Positions 8,959 to 16,696 of a DNA stretch of 64,000 bases are shown here, in pieces. Position numbers and translations under genes: made by a program. Every line of letters begins with the position of its first letter. Within the stretch, counting starts at the first letter, position 1. The notes under the pieces are model-generated. The model had not been told where the DNA came from. It made no database searches and saw only the letters and a program-made list of their open reading frames with translations. The stretch spans positions 1-64,000 of the forward strand of contig JAUIIL010000006.1 in NCBI GenBank assembly GCA_030431635.1. The letters run 5' to 3'. The stretch is from Bacteriovoracia bacterium. GTDB lineage: Bacteria > Bdellovibrionota > Bacteriovoracia > Bacteriovoracales > Bacteriovoracaceae.

Positions 8959-9446
8959 TGAAAATGAAACTTAGTTTGAATCAAGAGGAAGTAGAAGTTT
9001 TTATCAAGAAGAAAACGCCAGGAATGGTAGCATTTGAATTTAACGGAAAAGATTATTGTTTTAAATTAAAAAAAGAACAAGAATCAGAGTTTATTTTGGA
9101 AAGAGAGGCAGGCTCTCTTTTCTCTGGATTAATTGCTCGAGATGAAAAAGAACAAAAAACTCATATAGGATTATCTGGTGAGAATTTTGAAGTTGTTTCT
9201 TTACAAGGAAGAAGAAAAGAGAGTGCTGCCGCAGTCGGTTCACTTAAATCTCCTATGCCTGGAAAAATATTTAAAGTCCTAGTGAAAGAAGGACAGAAAG
9301 TGAAAACTGGAGAAGCCTTAATTATAGTTGAGGCCATGAAAATGGAACATACAATAAAATCCAATAAAGATGGAGTGATTAAAAAAATCTTTTTTCAAGA
9401 AGGCCAACAAGTTCAAGGACAAGTGCTTTTGGCAGAGATTGAATAA
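8958..9446 (+). CDS. Methylcrotonyl-CoA carboxylase, biotin carboxyl carrier part of the alpha subunit
   Basis: 162 residues. The C-terminal ~75 are a biotinyl/lipoyl domain: SPMPGKIFKVLVKEGQKV, then EAMKMEH near 125-131, whose Lys is the biotinylation site. The N-terminal ~85 residues are beta-rich and correspond to the linker (BT) region of fused alpha subunits. Added to the preceding 493 residues this gives 655, the length of one normal alpha subunit. The junction is TAATG, so translation of the two halves is coupled. It forms the holoenzyme with the products at 7477 and 5093. Confidence 0.88.
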   Translation: MKMKLSLNQEEVEVFIKKKTPGMVAFEFNGKDYCFKLKKEQESEFILEREAGSLFSGLIARDEKEQKTHIGLSGENFEVVSLQGRRKESAAAVGSLKSPMPGKIFKVLVKEGQKVKTGEALIIVEAMKMEHTIKSNKDGVIKKIFFQEGQQVQGQVLLAEIE

Positions 9447-10375
9447 TGTTTGAACAAAAATACCCAGAGATTAAAATTGTTGAAGTTGGTCCTAGAGATG
9501 GACTTCAAAATGAAAAAAAAGCAATAGCCACTGAAGATAAAATCTCTTTTATCAATGCTTTGGCAGAAGCTGGACTTCAAAACATCGAAGCTACAAGTTT
9601 TGTTAAACCTCAGGCAGTCGCTCAAATGAGTGATAGCTCAGAGGTCTTTGAACAAGTTTTTTCTCCCTTGTCTCAAAAAGGGAAAGTTATCTCTGCCTTA
9701 ATTCCAAATATGAAAGGTTTTGAACAGGCCCTCGCTTTAGGAATTAAAGATATTGCCTTATTTACAGCGACCTCTGAGTTATTTAATAAAAAAAATATAA
9801 ACGCAACGATTGATGAGAGCTTTGAAAGGCAAAAACTAGTGGCCCAAGAAGCAAAGAAAAGAGGAATCAATATTAGAGTGTATATTTCAACAGCTTTTGG
9901 TTGCCCTTATGAAGGAGAAATCCCTGTTTCACAAGTGTTAAATATTTATAAGAGAGCTTTAGAAGAATTGAGTGCTGATGAGGTTGCTGTTTCAGATACA
10001 ATCGGAAGCGCAACTCCTAAACATGTCCAAACAGTTATTAAGGCCGTTAAAAAGGATTTTGGTTTGAAAAAATGTGCTCTTCATTTTCATGATACTCGCG
10101 GAATGGCTTTATGTAATATCCTGACGGCCTTAGAAAACGAGATTTATATTTTTGATTCAGCAGCTGGAGGTCTTGGAGGATGTCCTTATGCCAAAGGAGC
10201 GACAGGAAATGTGGCCACAGAAGATCTGGTGTATCTACTAGAATCTTTAGGTGTTTCAACTGGAATTGATATGGATAAATTAAGCCAAGCGAGCTCTTTT
10301 ATCTTCGAAAAAATAGAAAAGTCTTCAACTTCCAAGTTTTTAACTTCTTATTTAAAGGCCAAGCAGAGTGTATAA
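9446..10375 (+). CDS. liuE: Hydroxymethylglutaryl-CoA lyase
   Basis: 309 residues, normal for the family. It cleaves HMG-CoA to acetoacetate and acetyl-CoA, the last step of the leucine route. The TIM-barrel start VEVGPRDGLQNEK (near 12-24) carries the substrate/metal Arg-Asp pair. SDTIGSATP follows at about 180-188 and the family signature GGLGGCPYAKGATGN near 232-246 contains the catalytic Cys; the metal ligand motif LHFHDTRG lies near 210-217. The start overlaps the carrier-protein stop (TAATG). The acetoacetate made here can be activated by the ligase encoded at 18429. Confidence 0.93.
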   Translation: MFEQKYPEIKIVEVGPRDGLQNEKKAIATEDKISFINALAEAGLQNIEATSFVKPQAVAQMSDSSEVFEQVFSPLSQKGKVISALIPNMKGFEQALALGIKDIALFTATSELFNKKNINATIDESFERQKLVAQEAKKRGINIRVYISTAFGCPYEGEIPVSQVLNIYKRALEELSADEVAVSDTIGSATPKHVQTVIKAVKKDFGLKKCALHFHDTRGMALCNILTALENEIYIFDSAAGGLGGCPYAKGATGNVATEDLVYLLESLGVSTGIDMDKLSQASSFIFEKIEKSSTSKFLTSYLKAKQSV

Positions 10376-11177
10376 TCAAAAATTTATCGATATTAAACTT
10401 CAAAAACAAAATAATCTCTTATGGCTAAGTCTTAATAGGGCCCAAGCAAGAAACGCTATCACTCTTGATATGGTTGATTCGCTGGAAAAGATTCTACCCT
10501 ACGCAGATAATGACCCTGAAGTTCGAGTCATTATCTTAACAGGTGAAGGTGAGTCTTTTTGTGCTGGGGGAGATATCAAGAACATGCTGGAAGAAAAAGA
10601 AATGTTCGCGGGGCAGTCAAATGAGCTGAGGATGCGCTATCGCAACGGTATTCAAAAAATTCCTGAACTCATTCATAGGCTTAATACACCACTGGTTGCG
10701 ATGGTCAATGGCCATGCGATAGGGGCAGGATGTGATCTTGTGGCCATGGCCGATATTGCGATTGCAAGTGATAAGTCTAAGTTTGGAGAAACTTTTAATA
10801 AATTGGCCCTCGTTCCAGGGGATGGGGGAACTTATTTTCTACAAAGAAAGATTGGGTTTTCTAAGGCCATGGAGATGTATCTGACTTGTGATATTTATAA
10901 CTCTCAAGATGCTCTTAATATGGGACTAGTGAACTTTGTCTGCAGGCCAGAGGAGTTAAAGCAAAAAACCATCGAGTTGGCCGAGAAAATTGCCTCTCAT
11001 GCTCCTATTGCGACAAGCATGACAAAGAGGGCGATGATCCATGGTTATGAGTCAAATCTTACATCTCAATTAGATTTATTGGCCGCCTTCCAAGGAATTT
11101 CTCAAAGAACTCTAGATCATAAAGAAGCTCTCAGAGCGACTCTTGAAAAAAAGCAACCAGATTTTAAAAACTTATAA
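10368..11177 (+). CDS. Enoyl-CoA hydratase/isomerase family protein
   Basis: 269 residues, one crotonase domain: ILTGEGESFCAGGDIKNM near 56-73, GHAIGAGCDLVAMADIAIAS near 113-132 and GETFNKLALVPGDGGTYFL near 138-156, with the acidic catalytic residue positions of true hydratases. The start is GTG at 10368, overlapping the lyase gene by eight bases, so it belongs to the leucine operon. Known liu operons have one crotonase; this is a second, distinct in sequence. It may act on another branched or short-chain enoyl-CoA. Exact substrate unknown. The operon ends here at an AT-rich terminator. Confidence 0.85.
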   Translation: MYNQKFIDIKLQKQNNLLWLSLNRAQARNAITLDMVDSLEKILPYADNDPEVRVIILTGEGESFCAGGDIKNMLEEKEMFAGQSNELRMRYRNGIQKIPELIHRLNTPLVAMVNGHAIGAGCDLVAMADIAIASDKSKFGETFNKLALVPGDGGTYFLQRKIGFSKAMEMYLTCDIYNSQDALNMGLVNFVCRPEELKQKTIELAEKIASHAPIATSMTKRAMIHGYESNLTSQLDLLAAFQGISQRTLDHKEALRATLEKKQPDFKNL

Positions 11178-11189
11178 GAGTTTTTTTTT
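11167..11189 (+). terminator. Terminator of the leucine operon
   Basis: AAAACT/AGTTTT 6-bp stem with a TATAAG loop directly at the stop codon, followed by nine T in all. The stem is GC-poor, so strength is uncertain. Confidence 0.5.
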
Positions 11190-11216
11190 GACATCCTTTG
11201 TTTTGCCCCTCATCAT
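11188..11216 (+). promoter_or_regulatory. Candidate promoter for the lipoprotein gene at 11255
   Basis: Perfect TTGACA (11188-11193), 17-base spacer, CATCAT (11211-11216, 4 of 6). It begins inside the T-run of the preceding terminator. Confidence 0.5.
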
Positions 11217-11254
11217 ATTGTTATCACCTAAGTAATAATTAACAAGGATGTCAG

Positions 11255-11605
11255 ATGGTGAAGAAGGTTAGCCTTTTTCTTACATTTCTTTGTTTGCTGA
11301 GCTCGTGCTCAACCATACACTACGCCACCTCAACAAAACCAGTTGCGCAGGTGAGTTTTTCTGAAAACCCCAATAATACTCAAGAAGTTTCTTTTCAAAT
11401 TGAAAGAGAATTTGTGATGTGGGGCTTAATTCCATCACACCAAACCATTTATCTCGATAAGGAAATTAAGCTTCAGGGTTATGAAACACTTTCTCAAATA
11501 AAAATTAACGATAAAAGAACCACTGGGGATATGTTGTACCACTTATTCACATTTGGTTTTTATAATCCGAGAACAATTATCATTTCTGGCTTTACAGAAA
11601 AGTAG
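11255..11605 (+). CDS. Small lipoprotein, possibly Bor-like
   Basis: 116 residues with a type II signal peptide: hydrophobic core then LLSSC, the Cys near residue 18 being the lipidation site. The C-terminal half has a strand-turn pattern (GDMLYHLFTFGFYNPRTIII) reminiscent of Bor/Iss-type small lipoproteins, where a TLGIYxP segment occupies the same place. That resemblance is weak. ATG follows AAGGA. It is transcribed alone from a TTGACA promoter and followed by a short hairpin. The product is probably attached to the inner leaflet of the outer membrane. Confidence 0.7.
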   Translation: MVKKVSLFLTFLCLLSSCSTIHYATSTKPVAQVSFSENPNNTQEVSFQIEREFVMWGLIPSHQTIYLDKEIKLQGYETLSQIKINDKRTTGDMLYHLFTFGFYNPRTIIISGFTEK

Positions 11606-11663
11606 GGCCATAAGTGTCAGGAGGACTCATCTAGGAAGGGTCACAATTGCTCAGGCAGTTAGG

Positions 11664-11686
11664 TAAGCCAAGGACGGCTTCTTTTT
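11664..11686 (+). terminator. Possible terminator after the lipoprotein gene
   Basis: AAGCC/GGCTT 5-bp stem (11665-11669 with 11676-11680), 6-base loop, then CTTTTT. It is short and close to the convergent gene ending at 11690. Confidence 0.45.
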
Positions 11687-11689
11687 ATC

Positions 11690-12133
11690 TCACATTTCTC
11701 TTATTTCAATCACCGAATTCCTATAATACCTTTCGCTAAATTCAGTAATATTTCCTTGAAATTTCTTTATTATTTTTTGAGAAGAAGAATCATAAATAGT
11801 CCAAGTCATGCTCATTTGAGAATATTTACCAGAAACTTTAATTGAATTTTTTTCATTATGACATTCAACCATTGGGATAAAATAATGATTTTCTTCTTCG
11901 TTCTGAAAAGCATTATACCCCATATTGGGCAGGGCAAACCGGCAACCATGAAGATGACTTGTTTCTTCTAGCAGATGGAGATAGAGCGCGAAGACTTTTT
12001 TCTTATCAGATGAAGTGAAGTTTTTCTCTAAAAGGATTTTGATCGTGCTTTCTTGGGTTTCAAAACTATTTTGAGCGTATACCCCGTATAAGAAGAAGCT
12101 ACTTAAAAGAGAAAATTTTAATAAGAAACTCAT
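11690..12133 (-). CDS. Small exported protein of unknown function
   Basis: 147 residues. Signal peptide 1-20 (core LLKFSLLSSFFLYGVYA, then QNS). The mature part has two Cys (near 59 and 89) that may form a disulfide and a C-terminal region rich in charged and aromatic residues (TEFSERYYRNSVIEIREM). AAGGA lies six bases before the ATG. No family recognised. It is transcribed alone, towards the lipoprotein gene. Confidence 0.6.
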   Translation of the reverse strand: MSFLLKFSLLSSFFLYGVYAQNSFETQESTIKILLEKNFTSSDKKKVFALYLHLLEETSHLHGCRFALPNMGYNAFQNEEENHYFIPMVECHNEKNSIKVSGKYSQMSMTWTIYDSSSQKIIKKFQGNITEFSERYYRNSVIEIREM

Positions 12134-12255
12134 AAAAATCCTTAAAATGTCTAAAAGTTAAACGTTTTTTTTCACAAAATTTGTCTTAACTAATATTTTT
12201 TTGCTTTTAAGGAATTAAGGTTGCATAAATAGTGCCAAAAGTAGCATTAAAAAAA

Positions 12256-14283
12256 TTAATCAAGAGAGCTGAGAAGGTCAGCAAAAAAATCTTGCTTATA
12301 CTTTTGGGCTTCTTCTTCGCTGAGGTGACCAAAGGTAGTCCTGTCTTGGTGGGTGAATAGATCATCAAGTTCAAGTAAAAAACGAGATCGGTGTCTCGGG
12401 ACAACTTTTCCGTAGAGCTTTCTCTCTTTAGTGTAGGTCATAATTAGTTTTTTCTTGGCCCTTGTAATCCCCACATAGCAAAGTCTTCTTTCCTCATCAA
12501 TATCTTCACCAAGCTGAATGACTCTTTTATGAGGAAGTAACTCCTCTTCCATTCCAATGAGATAAACTTGTTCAAATTCTAATCCTTTTGAAGAGTGAAG
12601 AGTCATAAGAGTGACTTCATTTTTTTGTTCACCTTCTTCTTTAGAATCTTGAGAGTCGGCCAAAAGGATTTTTTCTAAAAAATTTGCCAGGGTTGCTTGA
12701 TTCTCGAAACGAGCTTCAAATCTTTCAGCTGAAAGGATAAGTTGCTCAACATCAAGTTTACGGTAAGAAGCCTGTGTGGTGTTATCGTAGGTCTTATCAA
12801 TATAGGAATAAAAATCTATCTTCTCCACCAGATATTTAATTCCTTGGCTCAATCCTTTTTCTTTGAAAATCCCTCTGAGAGAAAAAATAAGATCAGGGAA
12901 TTGAGAAAATTTATTTGAGTTTTTTGAAGGGTGGTTAAGAGCAACATAAGAGAGTGACTTAAGAAAAGAAATATTTCTTTCTTGGGAAACACTGATGACT
13001 TTCTTAAGTGTAACACTTCCCACACCACGATGAGGAACATTAATGATTCTTCTTAAAGAAATTTGATCTTTAGGATTTCTAATAATGCATAAGTATGCAA
13101 TAAGGTCTTTGATCTCTTTTTTCTCATAAAGCTTTTGTCCACCAATGACCTTATAAGGCAGTTGAGAGAGTCTTAGTTGGTCTTCAATAGCAGGAATTTG
13201 TGTGTTTGAACGATAGAGAATAGCGAAGTCAAAGAGTTTACGTCCTTCTCTTTGTTCTTGAACAATATCTTCAACGACAATGGCCGCTTCATGGGCAGAG
13301 TCTTGCGTGGCCCAAAGGAGTGGTTTTACTTTGGAAATAGTGTGAGTAAACATTGTCTTATCGGTTCTCTTCTTATTCTGTTTAATCACTTTATTGGCCA
13401 GGGAGAGAATCTCCTGTGTTGAGCGATAGTTTTGTTCGAGTTTAATCACCTTACAGTTTTGAAACTGTTTTTCAAAATTGAGAATGTTGCGAATATCAGC
13501 TCCTCTAAAGGCATAAATAGACTGGTCATCATCTCCAACTACACAAATATTAGAATGAGTGGAGGTGAGTGCTTTGACTATTTCAAATTGTAACTCATTC
13601 GTATCTTGATACTCATCAATCATAATGTATTGAAACTTTTGAGAGTATTCTTTCGCGACTTCTGGAAATTGCTTGAATAGTTTGACTGTTAAAAAAAGAA
13701 TATCATCAAAATCAACAGCATTAAAGAAGCGAAGTTTCTCCTGGTAATAATCATAGAGGTACTCCGTGGCCAAATCATAATCATTGCCTGAATCAAAATA
13801 CCTCGTACGGGAAAATTCATGGGGAGCTATCGCTTTGTTCTTTAAAAAAGAAATTTTAGATTGAATTTGTTTTTTATCGTAACTCTCTTTAGAACTTCTA
13901 TAAGTCTTAAGTCCCTCACGGATGATGGCAAGAGAGTCATTGGTATCATAAATAGAAAAACGCTTATCATATCCAAGTTTTGTAATTTGTTCTTTAAGAA
14001 GTTGAAGTCCAAGAGAGTGAAAAGTTGATAGCGTCATGGCCTTAGATTTCGCTCCACCGATAAGGGCCCTGACTCTTTCCTTCATTTCAGAAGCCGCTTT
14101 GTTGGTGAAACTAACAGCGAGTATATTCTTAGGAGCGATACCTAAGTTCTCAACCATATGAGCAATCCGGTAGGTGACTGTTCGGGTTTTTCCAGAGCCA
14201 GCACCTGCTAAAAGTAGCAGAGGTCCCTCGATCGTCTCCGCTGCCATTTTTTGCTCAAGGTTAAGTTCGCTTAAATTTATCAT
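12256..14283 (-). CDS. rep: ATP-dependent DNA helicase, Rep/UvrD family
   Basis: 675 residues, close to E. coli Rep (673). Superfamily 1 motifs in order: Q-motif LNLEQKMAAE (7-16), Walker A AGAGSGKTRT (26-35), Ia VSFTNKAASEMKERV (59-73), Walker B MIDEYQDTNELQ, motif III VVGDDDQSIYAFRGAD, motif IV LEQNYRS, and motif VI YVGITRAKKKL near the C-terminus. TLSTFHSLGLQLLKE is closer to Rep than to UvrD. It unwinds 3'-5' and acts in replication restart or repair. Rep versus PcrA/UvrD is not settled by eye. There is no Shine-Dalgarno before the ATG; a promoter-like element ends eight bases upstream. Confidence 0.88.
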   Translation of the reverse strand: MINLSELNLEQKMAAETIEGPLLLLAGAGSGKTRTVTYRIAHMVENLGIAPKNILAVSFTNKAASEMKERVRALIGGAKSKAMTLSTFHSLGLQLLKEQITKLGYDKRFSIYDTNDSLAIIREGLKTYRSSKESYDKKQIQSKISFLKNKAIAPHEFSRTRYFDSGNDYDLATEYLYDYYQEKLRFFNAVDFDDILFLTVKLFKQFPEVAKEYSQKFQYIMIDEYQDTNELQFEIVKALTSTHSNICVVGDDDQSIYAFRGADIRNILNFEKQFQNCKVIKLEQNYRSTQEILSLANKVIKQNKKRTDKTMFTHTISKVKPLLWATQDSAHEAAIVVEDIVQEQREGRKLFDFAILYRSNTQIPAIEDQLRLSQLPYKVIGGQKLYEKKEIKDLIAYLCIIRNPKDQISLRRIINVPHRGVGSVTLKKVISVSQERNISFLKSLSYVALNHPSKNSNKFSQFPDLIFSLRGIFKEKGLSQGIKYLVEKIDFYSYIDKTYDNTTQASYRKLDVEQLILSAERFEARFENQATLANFLEKILLADSQDSKEEGEQKNEVTLMTLHSSKGLEFEQVYLIGMEEELLPHKRVIQLGEDIDEERRLCYVGITRAKKKLIMTYTKERKLYGKVVPRHRSRFLLELDDLFTHQDRTTFGHLSEEEAQKYKQDFFADLLSSLD

Positions 14284-14291
14284 AGAGTGGG

Positions 14292-14320
14292 AGTTTAATG
14301 AGTGCTATGTCCTTTGAAAA
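14292..14320 (-). promoter_or_regulatory. Candidate promoter of the helicase gene
   Basis: On the minus strand: TTTTCA, 17-base spacer, TAAACT. The -10 ends eight bases before the ATG, so the leader would be about 0-2 bases. Confidence 0.3.
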
Positions 14321-14371
14321 GCAGTAAAGAGTTTTTCAATAATTCAAGTTTAAGTGTCAGAAAATTTTATT

Positions 14372-14399
14372 TTGCCTCGCTGCCCTAAGAGCATAAAAT
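14372..14399 (+). promoter_or_regulatory. Candidate promoter of mepA, leaderless
   Basis: TTGCCT (14372-14377), 16-base spacer, TAAAAT (14394-14399). Transcription should begin at about 14406-14407, the A of the ATG itself; no Shine-Dalgarno is present. Confidence 0.5.
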
Positions 14400-14406
14400 A
14401 AGTTTA

Positions 14407-15234
14407 ATGAAGATTTTGTTAAGCTTGTTATTACTCAGTGTGTCGCTTTGCGCTCAAACACTTCCACGTTCTCCGCTACCTGGAGTCGCTGAGTCAATTG
14501 GGAGTTATTCTAGTGGATGCCTTATCGGTGCAGAGGCCATGAACATCGATATGGAAGGAATTCATCAAATGAGAATATCTCGGGGAAAGTTTTGGGGACA
14601 CCCAGAGCTTATTGGTTATTTGAGTGAAACAGCACTGAAAGTAAAAAAAGAATTGGGACGTGATTTACTCGTGAGTGATTTAGGTCTTGCTCGCGGAGGA
14701 CCGAATTTAACAGGACATGTTTCTCACCAAAACGGTCTTGATGCAGATGTTTGGTTTAAAACAATTCCAACTCAGGCTCCCTTAAGTTTATCTGAGAGAG
14801 AATTAATGGGAGCCTATTCTGTGGTGAAAAATATTATAGAGTTAGAGACAAGTCTATGGGTTCAATTAAATAGAGATGTTTCTCGAATTCTTGCCAGTGA
14901 TGAGAGGATTCAAAGAATTTTTGTTCATCCCGTCGTTAAGAAAGATTTATGCGAAAACTCAGGCTTTAGTGATGAGCTTCTTTCAAAGTTTCGTCCATGG
15001 TACGGGCACGATGATCATTACCATGTGCGTATAAGATGTCCTATAGGTAGCCCTGATTGTCGCCCTCAAGCTGAAGTTCCTGATGGAAACGGTTGTGATG
15101 AACTCGATTGGTGGTTTGAAGAACTGCAAAGAGATGATGAAGGAAGTTCTACTGATACTAGAACTCCAGAAGAGCGTTACCGCGATAGGCTTGATGCACT
15201 TCCACAAATATGCAAAGAAGTTCTTGAGCTTTAA
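14407..15234 (+). CDS. mepA: Penicillin-insensitive murein endopeptidase (MepA, LAS family)
   Basis: 275 residues. Signal peptide 1-17 (ending SLCA/Q) places it in the periplasm or outside. Zinc-ligand motifs of the family are present: GHVSHQNGLDADVWF near 101-115 and GHDDHYHVRIRCP near 200-212, together with SIGSYSSGCLIGAEAM near the mature N-terminus. It hydrolyses D-alanyl-meso-diaminopimelyl cross-links in peptidoglycan and resists beta-lactams. The C-terminal ~40 residues are an acidic extension with many Asp, Glu and Arg. Transcribed alone, probably as a leaderless mRNA. In a predatory bacterium such an enzyme could also cut prey wall; that is inference. Confidence 0.92.
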   Translation: MKILLSLLLLSVSLCAQTLPRSPLPGVAESIGSYSSGCLIGAEAMNIDMEGIHQMRISRGKFWGHPELIGYLSETALKVKKELGRDLLVSDLGLARGGPNLTGHVSHQNGLDADVWFKTIPTQAPLSLSERELMGAYSVVKNIIELETSLWVQLNRDVSRILASDERIQRIFVHPVVKKDLCENSGFSDELLSKFRPWYGHDDHYHVRIRCPIGSPDCRPQAEVPDGNGCDELDWWFEELQRDDEGSSTDTRTPEERYRDRLDALPQICKEVLEL

Positions 15235-15298
15235 CAAGACAATTTCTAATCTCAAGTGTACATTATTGGTGATTTAAATTTAAAAAAAAGGATTTGTC

Positions 15299-16696
15299 AT
15301 GAGCGAATTTCGTACAGAAAAAGACTCGATGGGAGAAGTCAAAGTTCCCTCTAATGCCCTTTATCAAGCCCAAACTCAAAGGGCCGTTGATAATTTTCCT
15401 ATAAGTGGAATTAGACAAAAAAGAGATGTGATTAAGGCTTTAGGGATCATCAAAAAATCAGCAGCTGTTGCGAATCTAGAACTTGGTCTTATCGATAAAA
15501 GTGTAAGTGAGTTGATTCAACTTGCTTCAGATGAAGTCATCAACGGTAAACTTGATAACGAATTTCCTATTGATATTTATCAAACTGGTTCAGGAACTTC
15601 ATCAAATATGAATACGAATGAAGTTGTTTCAACGAGAGCGAATCAACTAGCCAAAGAAAAAGGTGTTGATGTTTTTGTTCACCCGAATGATCATGTGAAT
15701 TTTGGTCAGAGTTCAAACGATGTTTATCCAACTGCTTTAAGAATTGCAGCAGTTTTGACTCTTAATGAAATTTTCTATCCTGGTTTAGAGAATCTTTCAA
15801 AATCTCTTAAGGCCCAAGGAAAGAAATACGCTCATGTGGCCAAAACGGGAAGAACTCACTTGATGGATGCGATGCCTGTAACTTTTGAGCAAGTTTTTGG
15901 TGGGTATGCCCATCAAGTTGATCTGGGAATTAAGAGAGTGCAAAACGTCACAGAGAGAATTAGCGAACTTCCTCAAGGGGGGACTGCTGTTGGAACAGGG
16001 ATTAATACTCACGAAAACTTTGGAAAAAAGTTTGCAGCAGCTGTCTCTAGAGAAACAGGTTATCAATTCACTGAGGCTCAAAACCATTTTGAGGCCCAGG
16101 CAACTTTGGATTCTCCTGTTGAATTAAGTGGAATGCTTAAGACTTACGCTGTGTCTTTAATGAAAATTGCTAACGATTTTCGTTGGATGAACTCTGGTCC
16201 AAACTCTGCTGTTTCTGATATTAAACTGGCCCCACTTCAACCAGGCTCATCTATTATGCCAGGAAAAGTGAACCCTGTTATTGAAGAATCTGTCACCATG
16301 GTTTGCGCGCAAGTCATGGGAAATGATGTGACTGTTAATATTGCGGGACAATCAGGAAACTTTGAACTTAACGTTATGTATCCAGTTGCTTGTCATAACT
16401 TGATTGAGTCTATTGAGCTTTTAGGAAGAGTCTCTTTAAACTTTGCTCAGAAATCAGTCGATCTTCTCACTGTGAATGAAGAAAATTGCAAAGATAAACT
16501 TTTTAAAAATCCAATTTTAGTAACAGCACTTAATCCTATCATTGGTTATGATTTGGCAGCTAAAATTGCCAAAAGAGCTTACGCTGAGAATAGAAGCCTG
16601 ATTGATGTGGCCTTAGAAGATACAGATCTTTCTAAAGAGGATTTAGAGAAATACCTCGACCCAGTGAAGATGACTAAAGGTGGGTTCACAAACTAA
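15299..16696 (+). CDS. fumC: Fumarate hydratase, class II
   Basis: 465 residues, as expected. It interconverts fumarate and L-malate in the TCA cycle. Family signatures: GSGTSSNMNTNEV near 98-110, TGRTHLMDAMPVTF near 185-198 and the superfamily signature GSSIMPGKVNPV near 317-328, whose Ser is the catalytic loop residue. AAAAGGA lies eight bases before the ATG. Its stop overlaps the metG start (TAATG), so TCA-cycle and translation genes share a transcript. Confidence 0.96.
   Translation: MSEFRTEKDSMGEVKVPSNALYQAQTQRAVDNFPISGIRQKRDVIKALGIIKKSAAVANLELGLIDKSVSELIQLASDEVINGKLDNEFPIDIYQTGSGTSSNMNTNEVVSTRANQLAKEKGVDVFVHPNDHVNFGQSSNDVYPTALRIAAVLTLNEIFYPGLENLSKSLKAQGKKYAHVAKTGRTHLMDAMPVTFEQVFGGYAHQVDLGIKRVQNVTERISELPQGGTAVGTGINTHENFGKKFAAAVSRETGYQFTEAQNHFEAQATLDSPVELSGMLKTYAVSLMKIANDFRWMNSGPNSAVSDIKLAPLQPGSSIMPGKVNPVIEESVTMVCAQVMGNDVTVNIAGQSGNFELNVMYPVACHNLIESIELLGRVSLNFAQKSVDLLTVNEENCKDKLFKNPILVTALNPIIGYDLAAKIAKRAYAENRSLIDVALEDTDLSKEDLEKYLDPVKMTKGGFTN

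Noticed and set aside
7477-9446. The biotin carboxylase and carrier genes as accC and accB of acetyl-CoA carboxylase
   Set aside because: They lie between MCC beta/methylglutaconyl hydratase and HMG-CoA lyase in one coupled operon, and the carrier has the BT-type N-terminal region of MCC alpha.
11606-11690. G-rich stretch after the small lipoprotein gene as a riboswitch or small RNA
   Set aside because: It matches no riboswitch core I know (glycine, c-di-GMP, SAM) and is adequately explained as a 3' untranslated region with a short hairpin.
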